Shown: in pieces, positions 37,222 through 49,130 of the stretch | How positions within the stretch are numbered: the first letter of the stretch is position 1 | How the letters are laid out: every line of letters begins with the position of its first letter | From: Anopheles merus | Lineage: Eukaryota; Arthropoda; Insecta; Diptera; Culicidae | NCBI RefSeq assembly: GCF_017562075.2 | Contig: NW_024427645.1 | Span: 48,420 to 112,419, forward strand | DNA: 64,000 bases | Reading direction: 5' to 3' | The notes under the pieces: model-generated | The model's database searches: none | Told to the model about the DNA's origin: nothing | The model's input: the letters and a program-made list of their open reading frames with translations, nothing else | Translations under genes and position numbers: made by a program

Positions 37222-39294
37222 GCCATTAGCGAGACGAATCGGGTTTTTTACTCTGTTTTTGGTGCAACATTTTGCGTCAGTAGCACCGAAGATGTGGCAA
37301 TGAGTCTCAGTGCCGGATATTTTGGACGCAGGCACGTGTCTCATTTCGTCGTTTCCGTCCAGCTTCTGCGGCAGCTAATGCCTGAGCTGGTAGTGATCAA
37401 GCGTTTCGTTCAGGCGCAGCGTCTGGTGAGCGTTTTCATCCATCATTCGATTTGTCACGGTTGATTTACTCAATCTTTTGCCAGTTCTGCTGGATGGTAT
37501 ATGGTCGGTGAGGATTTACTGTTGCCAACTGGTGGAAGCTAACTGCGATGCTTGGTGCATTAATGACTTGTTATAGCAGTTGTATTAGCAGTCACTTGCA
37601 TTGAAGAAGTAAGTAATTATCGGCTTTTAGCTATTTAGAACGTTTTTAGTTTTTTTTTAATTTATTATTTTATTTGGGAGAAAATAACAAAATCTTTCGA
37701 CAAGAAATTGTTGAGTATATAACTTTTTTCAATTTTTGTGTTCATTCTTTTATTGGATTTGCAAGAAAACGTTTTTAGAGTTTATCATTTTGGACACATA
37801 TCGAATAATCAAACTTCTTACTAGTGAGTCATGTCTAATATCACTGTCTTAATTGTTTTTGGCAAGATAGGTAAACTGAATAAGAAGAAAGGTCTAGCAA
37901 TTGAAGCGACACATTGACATATCGGTCAGAAATGCCCTGAATACCTAAGTCATATCGGAACAAGTCCGTCAAAGTTCACTTGCCATTTGCACCCACGTCC
38001 ACCTCAACGAAATCAAATGTAGGGGAATAGCTAAGACAGAGCTTATAATTTAATCACAAATCTGTTGTTTCTACTGATCCACTACTAGCTCACGTTAATA
38101 GGGAAACAGTGTAACTGTTTGCATGCCGCCCCTATTCCCGGGTCGAGCCGATATATTGATGGTTGATTGTTCAGAAGGCAAGACTTCCGGGCAGGCATTG
38201 TTCTTCCCGCCATAACACAGCAAATCAACCGGCAAGCCCCTGGTCCGCGTAGGATCTCTTTCGGGAATTCGGGGCTACATGCACAATCATTTCAGGAAGG
38301 AAACCGGCATCAATCGCAACCACGCAACTACGCGGCCGATGATTGAGCGGATATGGGATGGGAATATATGAAATATATGTGTGCGTTAGGAAAAGGTAAA
38401 AACACCCCAATCGAATGGCGTTGGCGATTCAGCTCACGTCCAGAAAACTGGCAAGCGAGCGGTTAGGCCCCAAAAATAGTGCACCAGAAGACTGAGGGGA
38501 CTCGGGATTCCCGAACTGTCGGATCAGGCGAAGTGTTCATTAACTCGAAGACCGGGGCCTACTGTTTCGCAGTAGTAATTAGCTCCAAAATTCTGCACGC
38601 TAAGGCGTGTGTGTGTGTGTTTTTGTTGTCGATGTCTTCGATGGCTTCTAATTGGCCAACTGCAGCCTGCTAATGAAGATAAGAATGCCTCTGCTCCGGT
38701 GTATGATTAGTGGCTGCGTTATTAGTTGGAATCGGAAGGAAACATGCTGGATGTTTGGCATTTTTTGTACTGGATTTGTATATATGTGTGGGCGAAACGT
38801 TCCTTTGGGTGATGCGACTGGCGAAAAGGTCAGAGAGGCCTGTAAATAGTAATACATTTATAACGAAGATCTGATCAAGACTATTTTTGTAGTTAAGGTG
38901 TGTTTCAATTGAAGTATCCTTGTTTAATTTCTTGAGAAAAAGAATCTCTGGAATGAATGTAGTCTTGCACAAGCTTAAACCAAAACAAGAAAAACCCATC
39001 GCAATAATAACATCGAGTGAAAATATTTTCTCTACATAAATATTGCACATCACGGGCACGATGTTCTGCAGGCTAACACGTCTCCCACGAACTGGAAAAT
39101 GGAAAAGAAACATGCTTGATTTACAGGAACAAAAAGCCATCGCTTCCCTGCCGATGGAAACTGATGAATGCTTTTCCCGTCAATTGGTTATCCACATCCA
39201 CTGCGCTCACTTTTCATTTCCCCGCTTAATTCCCTAGTTTCTTCAGCATCGCAACATCACTCGTGTTTTCCATTTGCTATGTACACGTTCAGCA

Positions 39295-39296
<2 letters not shown>

Positions 39297-39334
<38 letters not shown>
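39297..39334. repeat. (GT)19 microsatellite
   Basis: A perfect GT tract of 38 bases. Confidence 0.97.
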
Positions 39335-39339
<5 letters not shown>

Positions 39340-40123
39340 TTGTTGTCTGTAGAAGAGTATATCTCTTTGTTTTTTCTGTAACAGCTGGTCAGTACGTACG
39401 GACACGGATCGATAGTTCGTCCGGCTTGGTCGAGTGTTGTATCTTTAGAAAAGGGAAATCTTGTGTGTGTGGGTGTGGGTGTTTTTTTTTTGTTGCTACA
39501 TGGTGGATGAAAATCTTGCACTTCTTGCCCCTACACGCCACTTTAAGTAGGAAGCTTATCGGAAGCGGCTGTCGATGGCTTTCAATCAATGGCAACATGG
39601 AGTGCACGCTCCTTTCCGACAGCCAATGTAAGCGAAAGCCAATCAGATGGAAAAACAAATAAACAATAATAAAACTGTCCTTTCCAGTAGCTGGAAAGAA
39701 TCAGAATGATGGACATCGTTTATTGCACACAAAAAAAGGTTAGTTTGAGTGAAGCTCGTAGTCGGAAGGATTCTAATGGGAATAGCTGATACACTCATAA
39801 TCAAATATTGTTTAAAAAAAACTCTGTATAAGTATTGTACGAATGGAACCGTTTCAGTAAAAATTAAATTAAAGGCATAGTAGAAACTCTGTTACTTTAT
39901 GGTTTATTGCTTTATGCTCCCTCCAATGTGATGTTAAACCCTTCAGGATAGTGTTTAATCTAGGAATCGCATGATGCCAAGCGTGAGAGAACGATTAAGA
40001 AATGTTTACATTTTTGAGCCATGATTCAATTTAGCTTCCTACCCAGCTAACAATCTTACTGAAAGCTAATTTGCACCTCCACTCCCTGCCACAAAACAAT
40101 ATAGGAGAGTTTCGACACCTTCG

Positions 40124-40139
40124 CCCCCCCCCCCCCCCC
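40124..40139. repeat. Poly(C) tract, 16 C
   Basis: An uninterrupted run of 16 C in a GC-richer block, 170 bases upstream of a long GT tract. Confidence 0.97.
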
Positions 40140-40308
40140 AAACCAGCCTGTCCTGTTGCAGGCAAAACACCTTCGAGCAAGCGTCCTTTCGCAACATTGC
40201 ATTATCATTCGCAAAAGCAACCACTCCTAAGGGGCTGGCGGTGCTAAAAGCAATCATTATGGCTTCTTAAGCTCAATTCAATCAACCTTTCTGGACCTTT
40301 TCCTGCGG

Positions 40309-40311
<3 letters not shown>

Positions 40312-40356
<45 letters not shown>
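40312..40356. repeat. (GT)22 microsatellite
   Basis: A perfect GT tract of 45 bases. Confidence 0.97.
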
Positions 40357-40358
<2 letters not shown>

Positions 40359-43300
40359 CTGCGCCCGAAATCTTGTCCGTCCGTCCGGCTGCCAGTCTCA
40401 ATGCGCGTTGCCCACGACGGAAAACGGGAGTAAACGGGGCACATCGCTCTATCTGGCGGTGTACGGCTTCGGGTTATTACTTTATCTGATTACATTTAAG
40501 TTTTCCCTGAGAAAACACTCTTATCGCTCGCTCGTCCGGGTGTGAGTGTGTGAGTTTCCCAGGCATCAGCACCGCTTTCCCGAACTATCCGCGTGTGGTA
40601 CACTCTTACGAAAAGCAGGAAAATCGTTCCGTGCTCACGAGATCCTTACCTTGGAAAGCGGGGTGGCTGTTGTTTTACCAGTGCAGAACGGTGTGTGTGT
40701 TGTGCTTGTTTATTTTGCTGCTCAATTTTCTCGGTGACAGTTTTCCCTTTCCTGTGCTTCCCGTAGAACATGGTTTCGTTTTCGTTTGCAGTTTAAGTTG
40801 GCGTGAGTGTGCATATCACTCAAATTTAAGCTCAAATGTTTCGGGAACGGTAACATCAGTATGGCAGACAGCTGAACTTATTAGAATGTTGGCGATGGGG
40901 GTAGGAATTTTCATGATATTAATCATAATATAATTGTAAAATGAATTGCCGTTAAATGACGAATCAAATGTTTTTAATTTATAAGAAGTAAATTTGAAAG
41001 TAAATTGTTTATTGTCATTTAATTTTGTCGGTTATTGTACTTGAGTTCAAAATAAAACAATTATTAGCTCATGTCAAATATATTGTTTTCTAATATTAGT
41101 TTTGCTAAAATTATTAAATTCTGGCTAAAATGTCAATGATGATATATTTTGATCCCTTCAACAACAGACAAAAATGTAAAGCAGCATTATTTTTGATAAT
41201 TTTTCATTTTAAGCTTACACATTCCAATTTTCATTTGAGTCGTTTGAGGTCCATTGAACGCATTAACATGTATTTTGTAAGAAAACTGGTAAATAAAACA
41301 TGTTCTAAACTCATTTTTAATCTTTTATATTGTAATAAAATAAAGAATAGAAAATAATTCGAATGAACTGTGCATTAATTAAGTTCAGTAAGAATTAAAA
41401 AATCGCAGTAGTAAACAATTAGGCAGTAGTATCGTATTGGACTTTCAAAAAAAAAAAGCAGTAGTATCCTATAGGACTGTTTTCGTGTATATCCTACATA
41501 ATCCTGAGTGATTGCCGAAGTAAAAGCAAATAAGGCATGGCAATGCGCGAATGCGTTGAGTCGTGTGTTGCAAATTGGCTACGCGATTAGATCGAGAGCC
41601 TTTGCGTACCATAAACATCAATTCCCACGACACGATGCCAAATATGAAACGTTTGATTATCAGTGTAAAATGTAAAAGTTGCTCTATTTTGATCAGAACT
41701 CAACGTTAAGCATTGTACAACTAGTATTTATACAAAATATCCTACACAACCGAACGAACAAATACAGTGATAGCAGCACACGTTCCAGCTGGAAAAGGTC
41801 GAACGGTGTGTTGCCATTTCACGGGTTGCATGCTCTGTTCATGAACCCCTTTTTTGTTCTCTGCAAAACACCCCGGTCCCAGCCCAGATCCGTGCCGTTT
41901 CACGGTACCTAAAATCCGATTCATTATTTGTCCTAAATTTAGCACCCGGCCGTGTCGAATTTTGGGTTGCTGGAGCCACAAACCCGCGCAAGAAAGTCGG
42001 GGCAAATACAGTGGAAACAGAAGGTTGAGGCAAATAATAAGTTAATTCAACGGGCGTGAACGATTTGTATCGGTGCGTTTTGTTTCGGTTCCGCTAGAAC
42101 CGTCACTTGCTGGAGCTGGAAAACCAGGGATACCATCTTTTTTGTTTGTTTGTTATATCTTGTCCCACTGTAACACGCGTTCATCGGTTGCCCACTGTTG
42201 TGTAGCGCACACAGGACAAAGCCGTCCGGGACGCGTAACACCATTTAGGCTCAAATGCCTTCGCTCACGCCCTTGGAAAGGCGTTCTCGGAAGCCAATCG
42301 AATCACCTGGAGTCACGAATCTCATAGGAATGAAATTCCGACGCTATTTGATCAAAATTTCACTCCATGGTAAATTAATTTAAATCGTTCACCCATTGGC
42401 AAGCGTTACAACAGCGCAAGGAAAGGTTCCCGTTTTGTCGCTCTGATTGTCGTATCAGAAAGGGCTAGCCGACAGTGCCTGACGCTTGTTGTGCTCTTAC
42501 TGGTAGGCACTTTTTCCATTGGGGGGCAAAAAAAGGACACCGTCGTCGATTCGATTTGCTTTATTCTTAACCATTCCGGGCACATCCTTAATTGAAAATC
42601 TTGATTTCAAGTTGGCGCTCGGTCCAACCGATAAGGAGCCAGTTGGCAGAGAATTGGAGCCAGCACTTCTTGGAACCGTAGCATCACTTACTAGCTCCGC
42701 TGCTTTCCGACCCGACGGCTGAGGTGAAACGCTAAGAAGGTGCTACGCTCTATAGAAAGCTGGTGTACAGAAAGTGGTGGTGAGTTTTGCACCCGACGGA
42801 GCTACAGCTACAGTCTTAATCCGGTATATCAAACGTAAGCAAATAGAAGCGAGCAAATAGAGCACCGTGAGCTCGGATGCCCGTTTCCCCTTCGGATACT
42901 TATTGTGCAATCAGCAACAGTACGATCGTTTGTGATTGCAATCCTTTCATTTGATTTGTTCGTGTACGTTCTATGATCGTTTACCCTTTTGCTCGCTGCC
43001 GTCGATTTGCAGCAAAAAGGTAGCCTAATGCTCTGTGCCCGAGCGCTGCGAAACAAACGATTGGACTTTGTTATCAGATACGATTTACTTATGCACAATC
43101 AGGTACGGTTTATGTTTTGTAGTTGTTTTTTTTCATGTTTGCGAACAAAGGGTAGTAGCTAAACGAAACGGTAGAAGTAGCTAAGTGCGCTCTCTTCTTT
43201 TTGTGCGACAATAGAACGTGAAGACTATAGCTGGGAAGATTACCTTTTTTTAAAGAATCCATTTACATAAGCAATAAGTCGTCTTCCAACACTTATTTGT

Positions 43301-43414
43301 ATTCATTTGAAGGATAAATGCTTGTTTCTCGGATTCCACAGTTTACGTTAACTAACAATGACAATAACAATATTGCAGAATCGTGTTGTCAATTATTCTG
43401 AAACCATTCTGCCT

Positions 43415-43607
43415 TCTCCTGCTCAGGTCGGCGGACAGTTCGGCCTGCCTATACAGGCTTTCGAGGCTTTCGAGGAATTAATTACCACGCAGCCAGATAG
43501 TCAGTCCTTGCAACGGGGCAACGGTCCATTCGGGGCTTGAACCCATGACGGGCATGTACTTTAGTCGTTGGAGTTGACTACTGTACCACGGGACCACCCC
43601 GATTCTG
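43415..43607 (-). mobile_element. Full-length tRNA-derived SINE with A and B boxes
   Basis: The copy is 193 bp on the minus strand between CCATTCTGCCT at 43404-43414 and 43608-43618, an 11-bp direct repeat. Near its 5' end TGGTCCCGTGG (43586-43596) fits a polymerase III A box, and GGGTTCAAGCC (43534-43544) fits a B box, with about 41 bases between them. This internal promoter layout is that of tRNA-derived SINEs. The (AAG)n tail has decayed. A 10-base phrase GCTTTCGAGG is tandemly duplicated at about 43453-43473. This is the most complete SINE of the window at its 5' end. Confidence 0.85.
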
Positions 43608-43618
43608 CCATTCTGCCT

Positions 43619-46600
43619 ATGACGCGTCCAATTTAAGGATTTAAGTTTGTATAATGCAATACTGTTGAATTATTTAGACGCTTGCTGAATTATTGATGTC
43701 AATTTTTAATAATTATTTTTATGTACTTGTGTTTCATATTTCAAACATAATGTAAACAATCATTTACTACACCAAACCAGTTGATACACCCCTTTCATAA
43801 AGGAACCAAATGATCCAAATACGACTGTTGATAATATTTAAATTGTATTTAGAATTTTCAGACTATAAAAAGGTAAATCAGGGTATGGAAGAGATTACTC
43901 AAGGAATAAAATAAGGTTTAGTGGATTTCTGGAGTCAGGATTTTGTATCCAACCGTGACTACTGACAGTTTTCGTAACAGCAAATTCAAAGAAATGCGAC
44001 CAGAGAATGCAATTTTGATCCAATTTGAATGCCATTGCCAGAGAATGCCAAGAATCTTCCATGCTTAATCATAATAAGAAATTATTGCATTTGCAGCAAA
44101 ACCGGACTACAGCTGGGGACAATTTCTAAGGAAAATAATGGAAAAATAACGTTTGTCATATTTGTCATCCCTATGATACATGAGAAATGTCAGCGTAGTC
44201 ATGGTAACAGTGACTTTGTACTCGCAACTCAACGATGATGTGTACGCCATATTTTATATGAGGACGGTTGTCTGTTCTCAACATGCTGTAAGTGCTGTGG
44301 AGTAAGTTTGAGTGCCCTTTTAAAAACGTTATTAGTCTGTTTTTCCTTGACAGTTTTGGCAATTTTGGTCGGAATTCATGAACAAAACTTCATAAACGCA
44401 AAGTAAATAAAAATAGTCTAAAACTCAGACTCACCGTTCCAAGCTTTCCAGCTCCTACCCACAAACAAATGATCGGGAAATGAGGACAAAGCTCCATTCC
44501 ATAACATGAGACAAAATGCTCCATTACGAAGATTCATCAAAAAGTGTGTCAGCCAGGTTCACCTTGCTTTGAAATTAAAACAAGTCTTCGCATTTACATT
44601 TGTAACCCCATTCCATAACATCGCTCGTTCGTGTGATCTGTCTGCTTAAAAGCTTCCTTTTACCGTTTGAACCACACAACCGCATTAGAATACACATCGC
44701 TCTGCTTTTGAAATGAGCTCGCTCTCAGTGTGCTCTCGTGGTTCTGCCATAATTAATACAACCAAACAGCAGCGTGACGGGGGGGGGGGGGGGGGGGGGG
44801 CGAATACATCAACCCCCAGCAGGGTTCGCAGGGGTTACATCGAATGTGTTTTACGTGAAACATACGCTCCCTGCCCGAGAGTGTTCACGGAAAGTTTTGT
44901 GCGGCGATAGTATCGGGCGCAAAGTTTAGCACACACACACACACTCACCCGTCCCCACATGGGCCCGTTCAAGCGCCGAGCTTGGGCCAAATGAAGCTGT
45001 TGTTGGTTTGCGGTGAGATGTGATTCTTGCCTGTCAGCGACGTCTAATCAAGATTAATCGATTCAGGCTAACCGTGCGGCGTCACCGCCACCAAATTGGA
45101 GCTTTTCCAACGCAGCACGAAGACGAGCAGCAACAGCAGCAGCGCGGGAAATCTTTCGATCCACTGTCCAAAAAGTAAGCCGGGTCCCCGGGTAAATGAT
45201 GATAACAAGTCGGGCAACGGTGACACGGTACGACGCTAGGAAACGTGGCTGTATCACGACGGGAAGAAGTCACACAGACGCACCCGGAAGCTTCGAATGA
45301 TGTGCATGAAATGGAACTACGGCTGGGCCGGCACGGGGCCGGGTAGCCGACGATTGCTCGCGGGAGCAAAGTAATAAATTTTCATACATAATAACCATAA
45401 ATCATAGTCGAAAGCCGGAAGTAGGGAAACTTGGCAGCTACGTCACTGTAATGTCTCGCGCAGTCACTGTGCGCTTTTTTTTTTGGCTTTGAGGAAATGG
45501 GGAGTTGCTTGCATGTGTAACACAGAACGCACACACACACACACACAGCGGCTGTCGGGATGTCGGTTGTGTCGTCCTGTTGTTGATGACGTCGCAGGTC
45601 TAAAGGAATGGCGGCGGCAGGAACAGAACGGAACAGGAATCTTGCCGTGGTGGGGTAAAGAGCTTTTCCAGTTCCAGTGTGCTGACTTTGGCTGGTGTGA
45701 ATGACCGCACAGTCAGCGGGAAGCAGGGCAGAGAGCTTCCACACCAAATGTTCCATTTTTCACGCGCGATTGCAAACCACCACCAGCAAATGGAAAGATA
45801 AATTTACATTTCACCGTAGGCCGTGATGCGTCGTACGATTGTTTTTTTTATGGCAAGTAAAAATAAGGAACTGACCGAATAAAAAATGGGACATTTCGGT
45901 GAAATCCTTTCTGTCTGTCAAAGCAAAGCATGATAAAAATGTGGAAATATTCGTAATGGAAAAGAAAATACCGATCATTTCCCACCAAAGCTATAAAGTA
46001 ATGCATTTGGATCAACTTTTCCGGAAATCCATTTCTGGGCGAGAATTAATCGATACTCGCAGTTCGACACGAGCACCTGCCCAACACACACACACACACC
46101 CTTAAAGTACGAATTCCACCTAGAGATATTAGCCCCAACTTCAGACAAAAAAAAGCAACATTTTATGACACCCTTGGTGGCCGTTAAGATTGCGATGGTA
46201 TAAACATTTGTGAGCATATTTCCCGGGCGCGCTGCTACAGCGGATAATTACTTTTTCGGAATCTCCCACACCCACTGGGTGCTCTCGATTCACCATTTCG
46301 TGTGCTCGGTGGTCGTGAATGCTGTTCGAAAATAGTGTTATTTCTCTTCGATAACCAAAAAATACCGAGGTGATCATCGTGCCGGTTCGGGGGTGTGCAT
46401 TTGGCCATAATCGACGGGTCGGACGGCTGGCGGCAGCAGCAGCAGAACATCTAGCACAGCCCGCACACTTTCTCCTGGGAGTGAATTTTATGACCGTTCG
46501 GAGTAATTAAAAGCAAAATTAACAAATTGTACCAATGTTCGACGCGTAACCAGCGGGCAGGAGCGTTGGAGATGGGAAAACGGCGGCGGTGTTGGTCGAT

Positions 46601-47200
46601 ACTTGAATGAGGCGTTAAATAGCGTTCAATAGTCATGAAGGCTCTAATTGGCGAAGTGTTCAACCCGGCCCTTAGTAAATGGGTAGAGCGATCGATTGGT
46701 GGTTAAATTAGTACACTCATTTACACGGTTTTGTTTGGCTTTTGTGTGCAGGTTGGCAATGTTCAATAGTGGAGTGGTTGGGTGAGCTTTTTTTTATGCT
46801 GTTCTGACCACAGGGCCAACTTCAATTGACTAATTGGATTCTGTAGACGGGAGGGAAAAATTTGGCAGCGATGACAATGACAGCATTCATCACAATACTG
46901 GTTGGCGAAATTAGTTGTAAATGAGGCTGTCGTTCAGTGCCAATAATGAAGCGATTATCAAATATTATCTTAATAACAGCTAGACATGTTTCTAGATAAG
47001 TCGCCCTTTAGTGGGAAAGTTCGAGTAGTTGACGATTCGTGTTAAATTGCGTGAAGCATTGAAGGGAAACTAAAAGTTGTTTTAGAGTTTCGCCTTATTA
47101 AATCAGGTAGAAGAGCCTGCTCTTTCAATCCTCAACTCAATCTTCTCTTTAAGACAAGAATGAGCTTTTCGCCAGTACCAAAACGGCCCTGAATTCTTAA
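43619..47200. other. Non-coding interval
   Basis: No gene is supported. AT-rich to about 44.6 kb, then GC-richer to about 46.7 kb, with a 22-base poly(G), CA tracts near 44930, 45528 and 46085, and CAG-rich sequence near 45130. The open frames crossing these repeats show repeat-derived Gly, Thr-His or Val-Cys runs and are not credible genes. Confidence 0.5.
44779..44800. repeat. Poly(G) tract, 22 G
   Basis: An uninterrupted run of 22 G, the longest homopolymer of the window. Confidence 0.97.
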
Positions 47201-47202
47201 TA

Positions 47203-47447
47203 CAGGGTTGTCCAAGTCACTTTCGAATGTAAACATTTCCATCACAATAATTTTTAATTTCTCCAGCATAATTTTCAACACGACTCAAGCTGGATTGAGT
47301 TTGACAGTTCTTTGTTTTGTGTTGAAAATCATGTGTTGAAACTGAGATTTTATTTTGAAGCAAAGAAACCATGTGTCAGCTGTTGAAAAACATCTCGGAG
47401 GTTGTGAATAAAGATGTGCACATTCGAAACTGACTTGGAAAACCCTG
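47203..47447. mobile_element. 245-bp TA-flanked miniature transposon
   Basis: The left arm CAGGGTTGTCCAAGTCA and the inward-read right arm CAGGGTTTTCCAAGTCAG start an inverted match of about 38 bases that includes TTTCGAATGT. TA lies directly outside both ends (47201-47202, 47448-47449). The TA target and CAGG start suggest a Tc1/mariner-derived element. There is no coding capacity. Its end resembles that of the 436-bp element at 63216 (CAGGGTTTTCGAGG). Confidence 0.85.
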
Positions 47448-47614
47448 TAAGTCTGTAGCTGTATGTCAAGAAGTTAGGTATGATTTTATCCATTATTTAC
47501 TCGAACCTATAATGATGTTGAAGCCCGTTATTCTGTTTTTTGTCAAAAGATGTTATTTATTTATTTATTGAGGCTGTGACAAATTAAGTAGTTAAAACCT
47601 ATCCTACACCTAAA

Positions 47615-48131
47615 TTATTCCCCTACGATCTCCCTTGATCCAGTGTCGCCAAAATTGAAGATTAATAAAATGTTTTCTTTAAATGCGTTGGTCGTTAAAT
47701 TAAAATCAAAGTGATGGGACCATGTATTGAATTTCCTTGTCATAGCCAGTAACGGTTCGATGTATCCATATGAGGTACGCCTATTCTCACCGACAAGTAA
47801 GTTAAGAGAGCGAAGTGGTCTCGATGGCGCGTAGATATTGATCTTCTCTAGTAAATAAGGGACATCTAATTCGTTTTTTAATATTTTGGCTACAAATACA
47901 CATTGGTTAACCTTAAAACGGTATTCGAGCGTCTGTGGGCCAAGCAGAAGGCAACGCGAGCGATAACTTGGCAAGTCCTCTGTATTGGTCGCATTTTAAA
48001 GCAAGTTTTGTAAACTTCCGTTGTATTGCCTCTATTCTGTTAATCATCGTAGTGCAATTCGGGAACCAAAGAATTGAGCAATACTCCACGCACGAGCGCA
48101 CAAGACCAGTAAACAACGACTTAAGACATAA
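47615..48131 (-). pseudogene. Reverse transcriptase C-terminal domain, downstream part
   Basis: The conserved segment CLKSLFTGLVRSCVEYCSILW is followed by NRIEAIQRKFTKLALK. After a frameshift at about 47970-47980 it continues with SYRSRCLLLGPQTLEYR, LLEKINIYAPSRPLRS and FDFNLTTNAFKENILLIF, ending with a stop at 47615. This order (LVRS.LEY, RIE.IQR.F, Y..RC..L...TL) is characteristic of the region after the RT domain in Jockey- and CR1-type elements. It is a pseudogene because of the frameshift and the upstream insertion. Confidence 0.82.
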
Positions 48132-48878
48132 TGTAATGTAATGATCGTACAACTGTACTTCGAGTACCGTCGCGGTAGGTCAGTGTTTCGCTGACATGAG
48201 CCGAGGTGAAATAAAACATCGATCGAGTGGACTTCTCAACACTTGATTGTCCAGGCGATCATAGAAACCCAGAAGGGGTTTCCCTTACTGGAAACGTTGG
48301 AGTCTAGAAGCCTTACCTTGGGAAGGGGGACATAACTAAACTCTTGAAATAAGTAGGAAAGCGAAGGTTTTGGGGCAGCGTAATGTCCTATCTTTACAGT
48401 CCGAACGAATCTTACTTGCCACGGTTGGAATTGGTTTTATTTATACTCAAATGAAGTTAAGAGTTTCACACATTTGGTTCCGGGTTTTATGTTGGAAAGT
48501 TATTGTTTTCACTCAGCTAGTTACGTTTGTCTTTTGTCGACAAGAACGATGGTTCTTGTCACTAAGTTCCTGTTTTGGGTTTATTGCATATACTGTTTCT
48601 GCTTTGGGTTTCATACTGTTCCTGTTTATGTTGTGCGTTTCGGTTGTTTTTGATAAGTGTGTCACATCTGTTATTTGTTTGAATGGACGGCCTGAACTCT
48701 TCCGGTTGCGTTGCTATGGTATGATCTGATTTGCTGAATGTGTTATAATGAATGTGTAACAATGGTGTTATAATGAATGTGTAACAAATGGTTTGGTTTG
48801 GCTTTCCAAAGTGTGTTGCAATGTGTCTATAGCTGATAGTGTGTATTATAATAAGTTTTGTATAGCAGATATGCTACA
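48132..48878. mobile_element. Solo LTR of an LTR retrotransposon, 747 bp
   Basis: The insertion starts TG (TGTAATGTAATG) and ends CA (ATGCTACA), and is flanked by ATAA on both sides (48128-48131 and 48879-48882). TG...CA ends with a 4-bp duplication fit an LTR of the Ty3/gypsy type; BEL and copia elements usually duplicate 5 bp. Removing the LTR and one ATAA brings the two parts of the host reverse transcriptase back into one frame, which fixes both boundaries. No internal retrotransposon genes are present, so it is a solo LTR left by recombination. Orientation is undecided; a TATAAATA on the minus strand near 48440 weakly favours minus. It contains a 25/26-base tandem repeat. Confidence 0.83.
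48740..48790. repeat. Two-unit tandem repeat inside the solo LTR
   Basis: Two nearly identical units of 25 and 26 bases beginning GTGTTATAATGAATGTG. They may be duplicated regulatory sites in the LTR or simple slippage. Confidence 0.9.
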
Positions 48879-49130
48879 ATAAGACATCATTACATTCACG
48901 GAATTGTCTAAAGATAAAACCTAGCATCTTGTATGCCTTGTTAACGGTGTTCAATATGTAAATGGAAATTTGAACTATAGTCTAGTGTAACACCTAGATC
49001 ACAGACTTCCTGGCGACGATCTAACACATTGCCTAACAACGAATAATTATACTTGACCTTTTTTTTAGTTTATGAAACGTAATAATGAAACATTTATCAG
49101 AGGCTATTTCATGAAATTTTAATCAGAATA
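48879..49130 (-). pseudogene. Reverse transcriptase fragment upstream of the solo LTR
   Basis: Read on the minus strand, this contains DKCFIITFHK, then after a 1-base slip at an A-run YNYSLLGN...EVCDLGVTLDYSSNFHLHIE. After a second slip near 48957 it reads TVNKAYKMLGFIFRQFREC. The pattern KC..I.F, Y.L.G..L, DLGV.LD, ..KA..MLGFI.R is the conserved block directly upstream of the LVRS.LEY block found at 47.9-48.1 kb. It is therefore the missing upstream part of the same element. Stops and frameshifts show decay. Confidence 0.75.

Larger units (their letters stand above)
35018..43403. other. Non-coding interval rich in microsatellites
   Basis: No gene or transposon is supported over 8.4 kb. It holds the longest dinucleotide tracts of the window (37.2, 39.3, 40.3 kb), a poly(G) run at 36829-36841 and a poly(C) run at 40124-40139. 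It also holds a locally duplicated phrase GCAGTAGTATC(G/C)TAT at about 41423-41480. GC-richer blocks are at 35.2-37.5, 38.0-39.7, 40.0-40.9 and 41.8-43.1 kb. A consensus-like splice donor (AAAGGTAAGTT near 35725) exists, but no exon could be supported around it. Confidence 0.5.
47553..49130 (-). mobile_element. Jockey/CR1-type non-LTR retrotransposon remnant, split by a solo LTR
   Basis: The minus-strand element ends in an (AAAT)n-like tail (47553-47569), preceded by a 45-base 3' UTR and the C-terminal part of a reverse transcriptase. Coding similarity is broken at 48131/48879 by a 747-bp LTR and resumes on its far side to at least 49060 and weakly to about 49130. It is 5'-truncated or decayed beyond that. 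No flanking duplication was identified. The Jockey/CR1 placement rests on the C-terminal motif pattern and is a family-level inference. Confidence 0.8.

Noticed and set aside
48370..48729. 119-codon hydrophobic open frame
   Set aside because: Lies entirely inside the solo LTR and its hydrophobicity follows from T-rich sequence.
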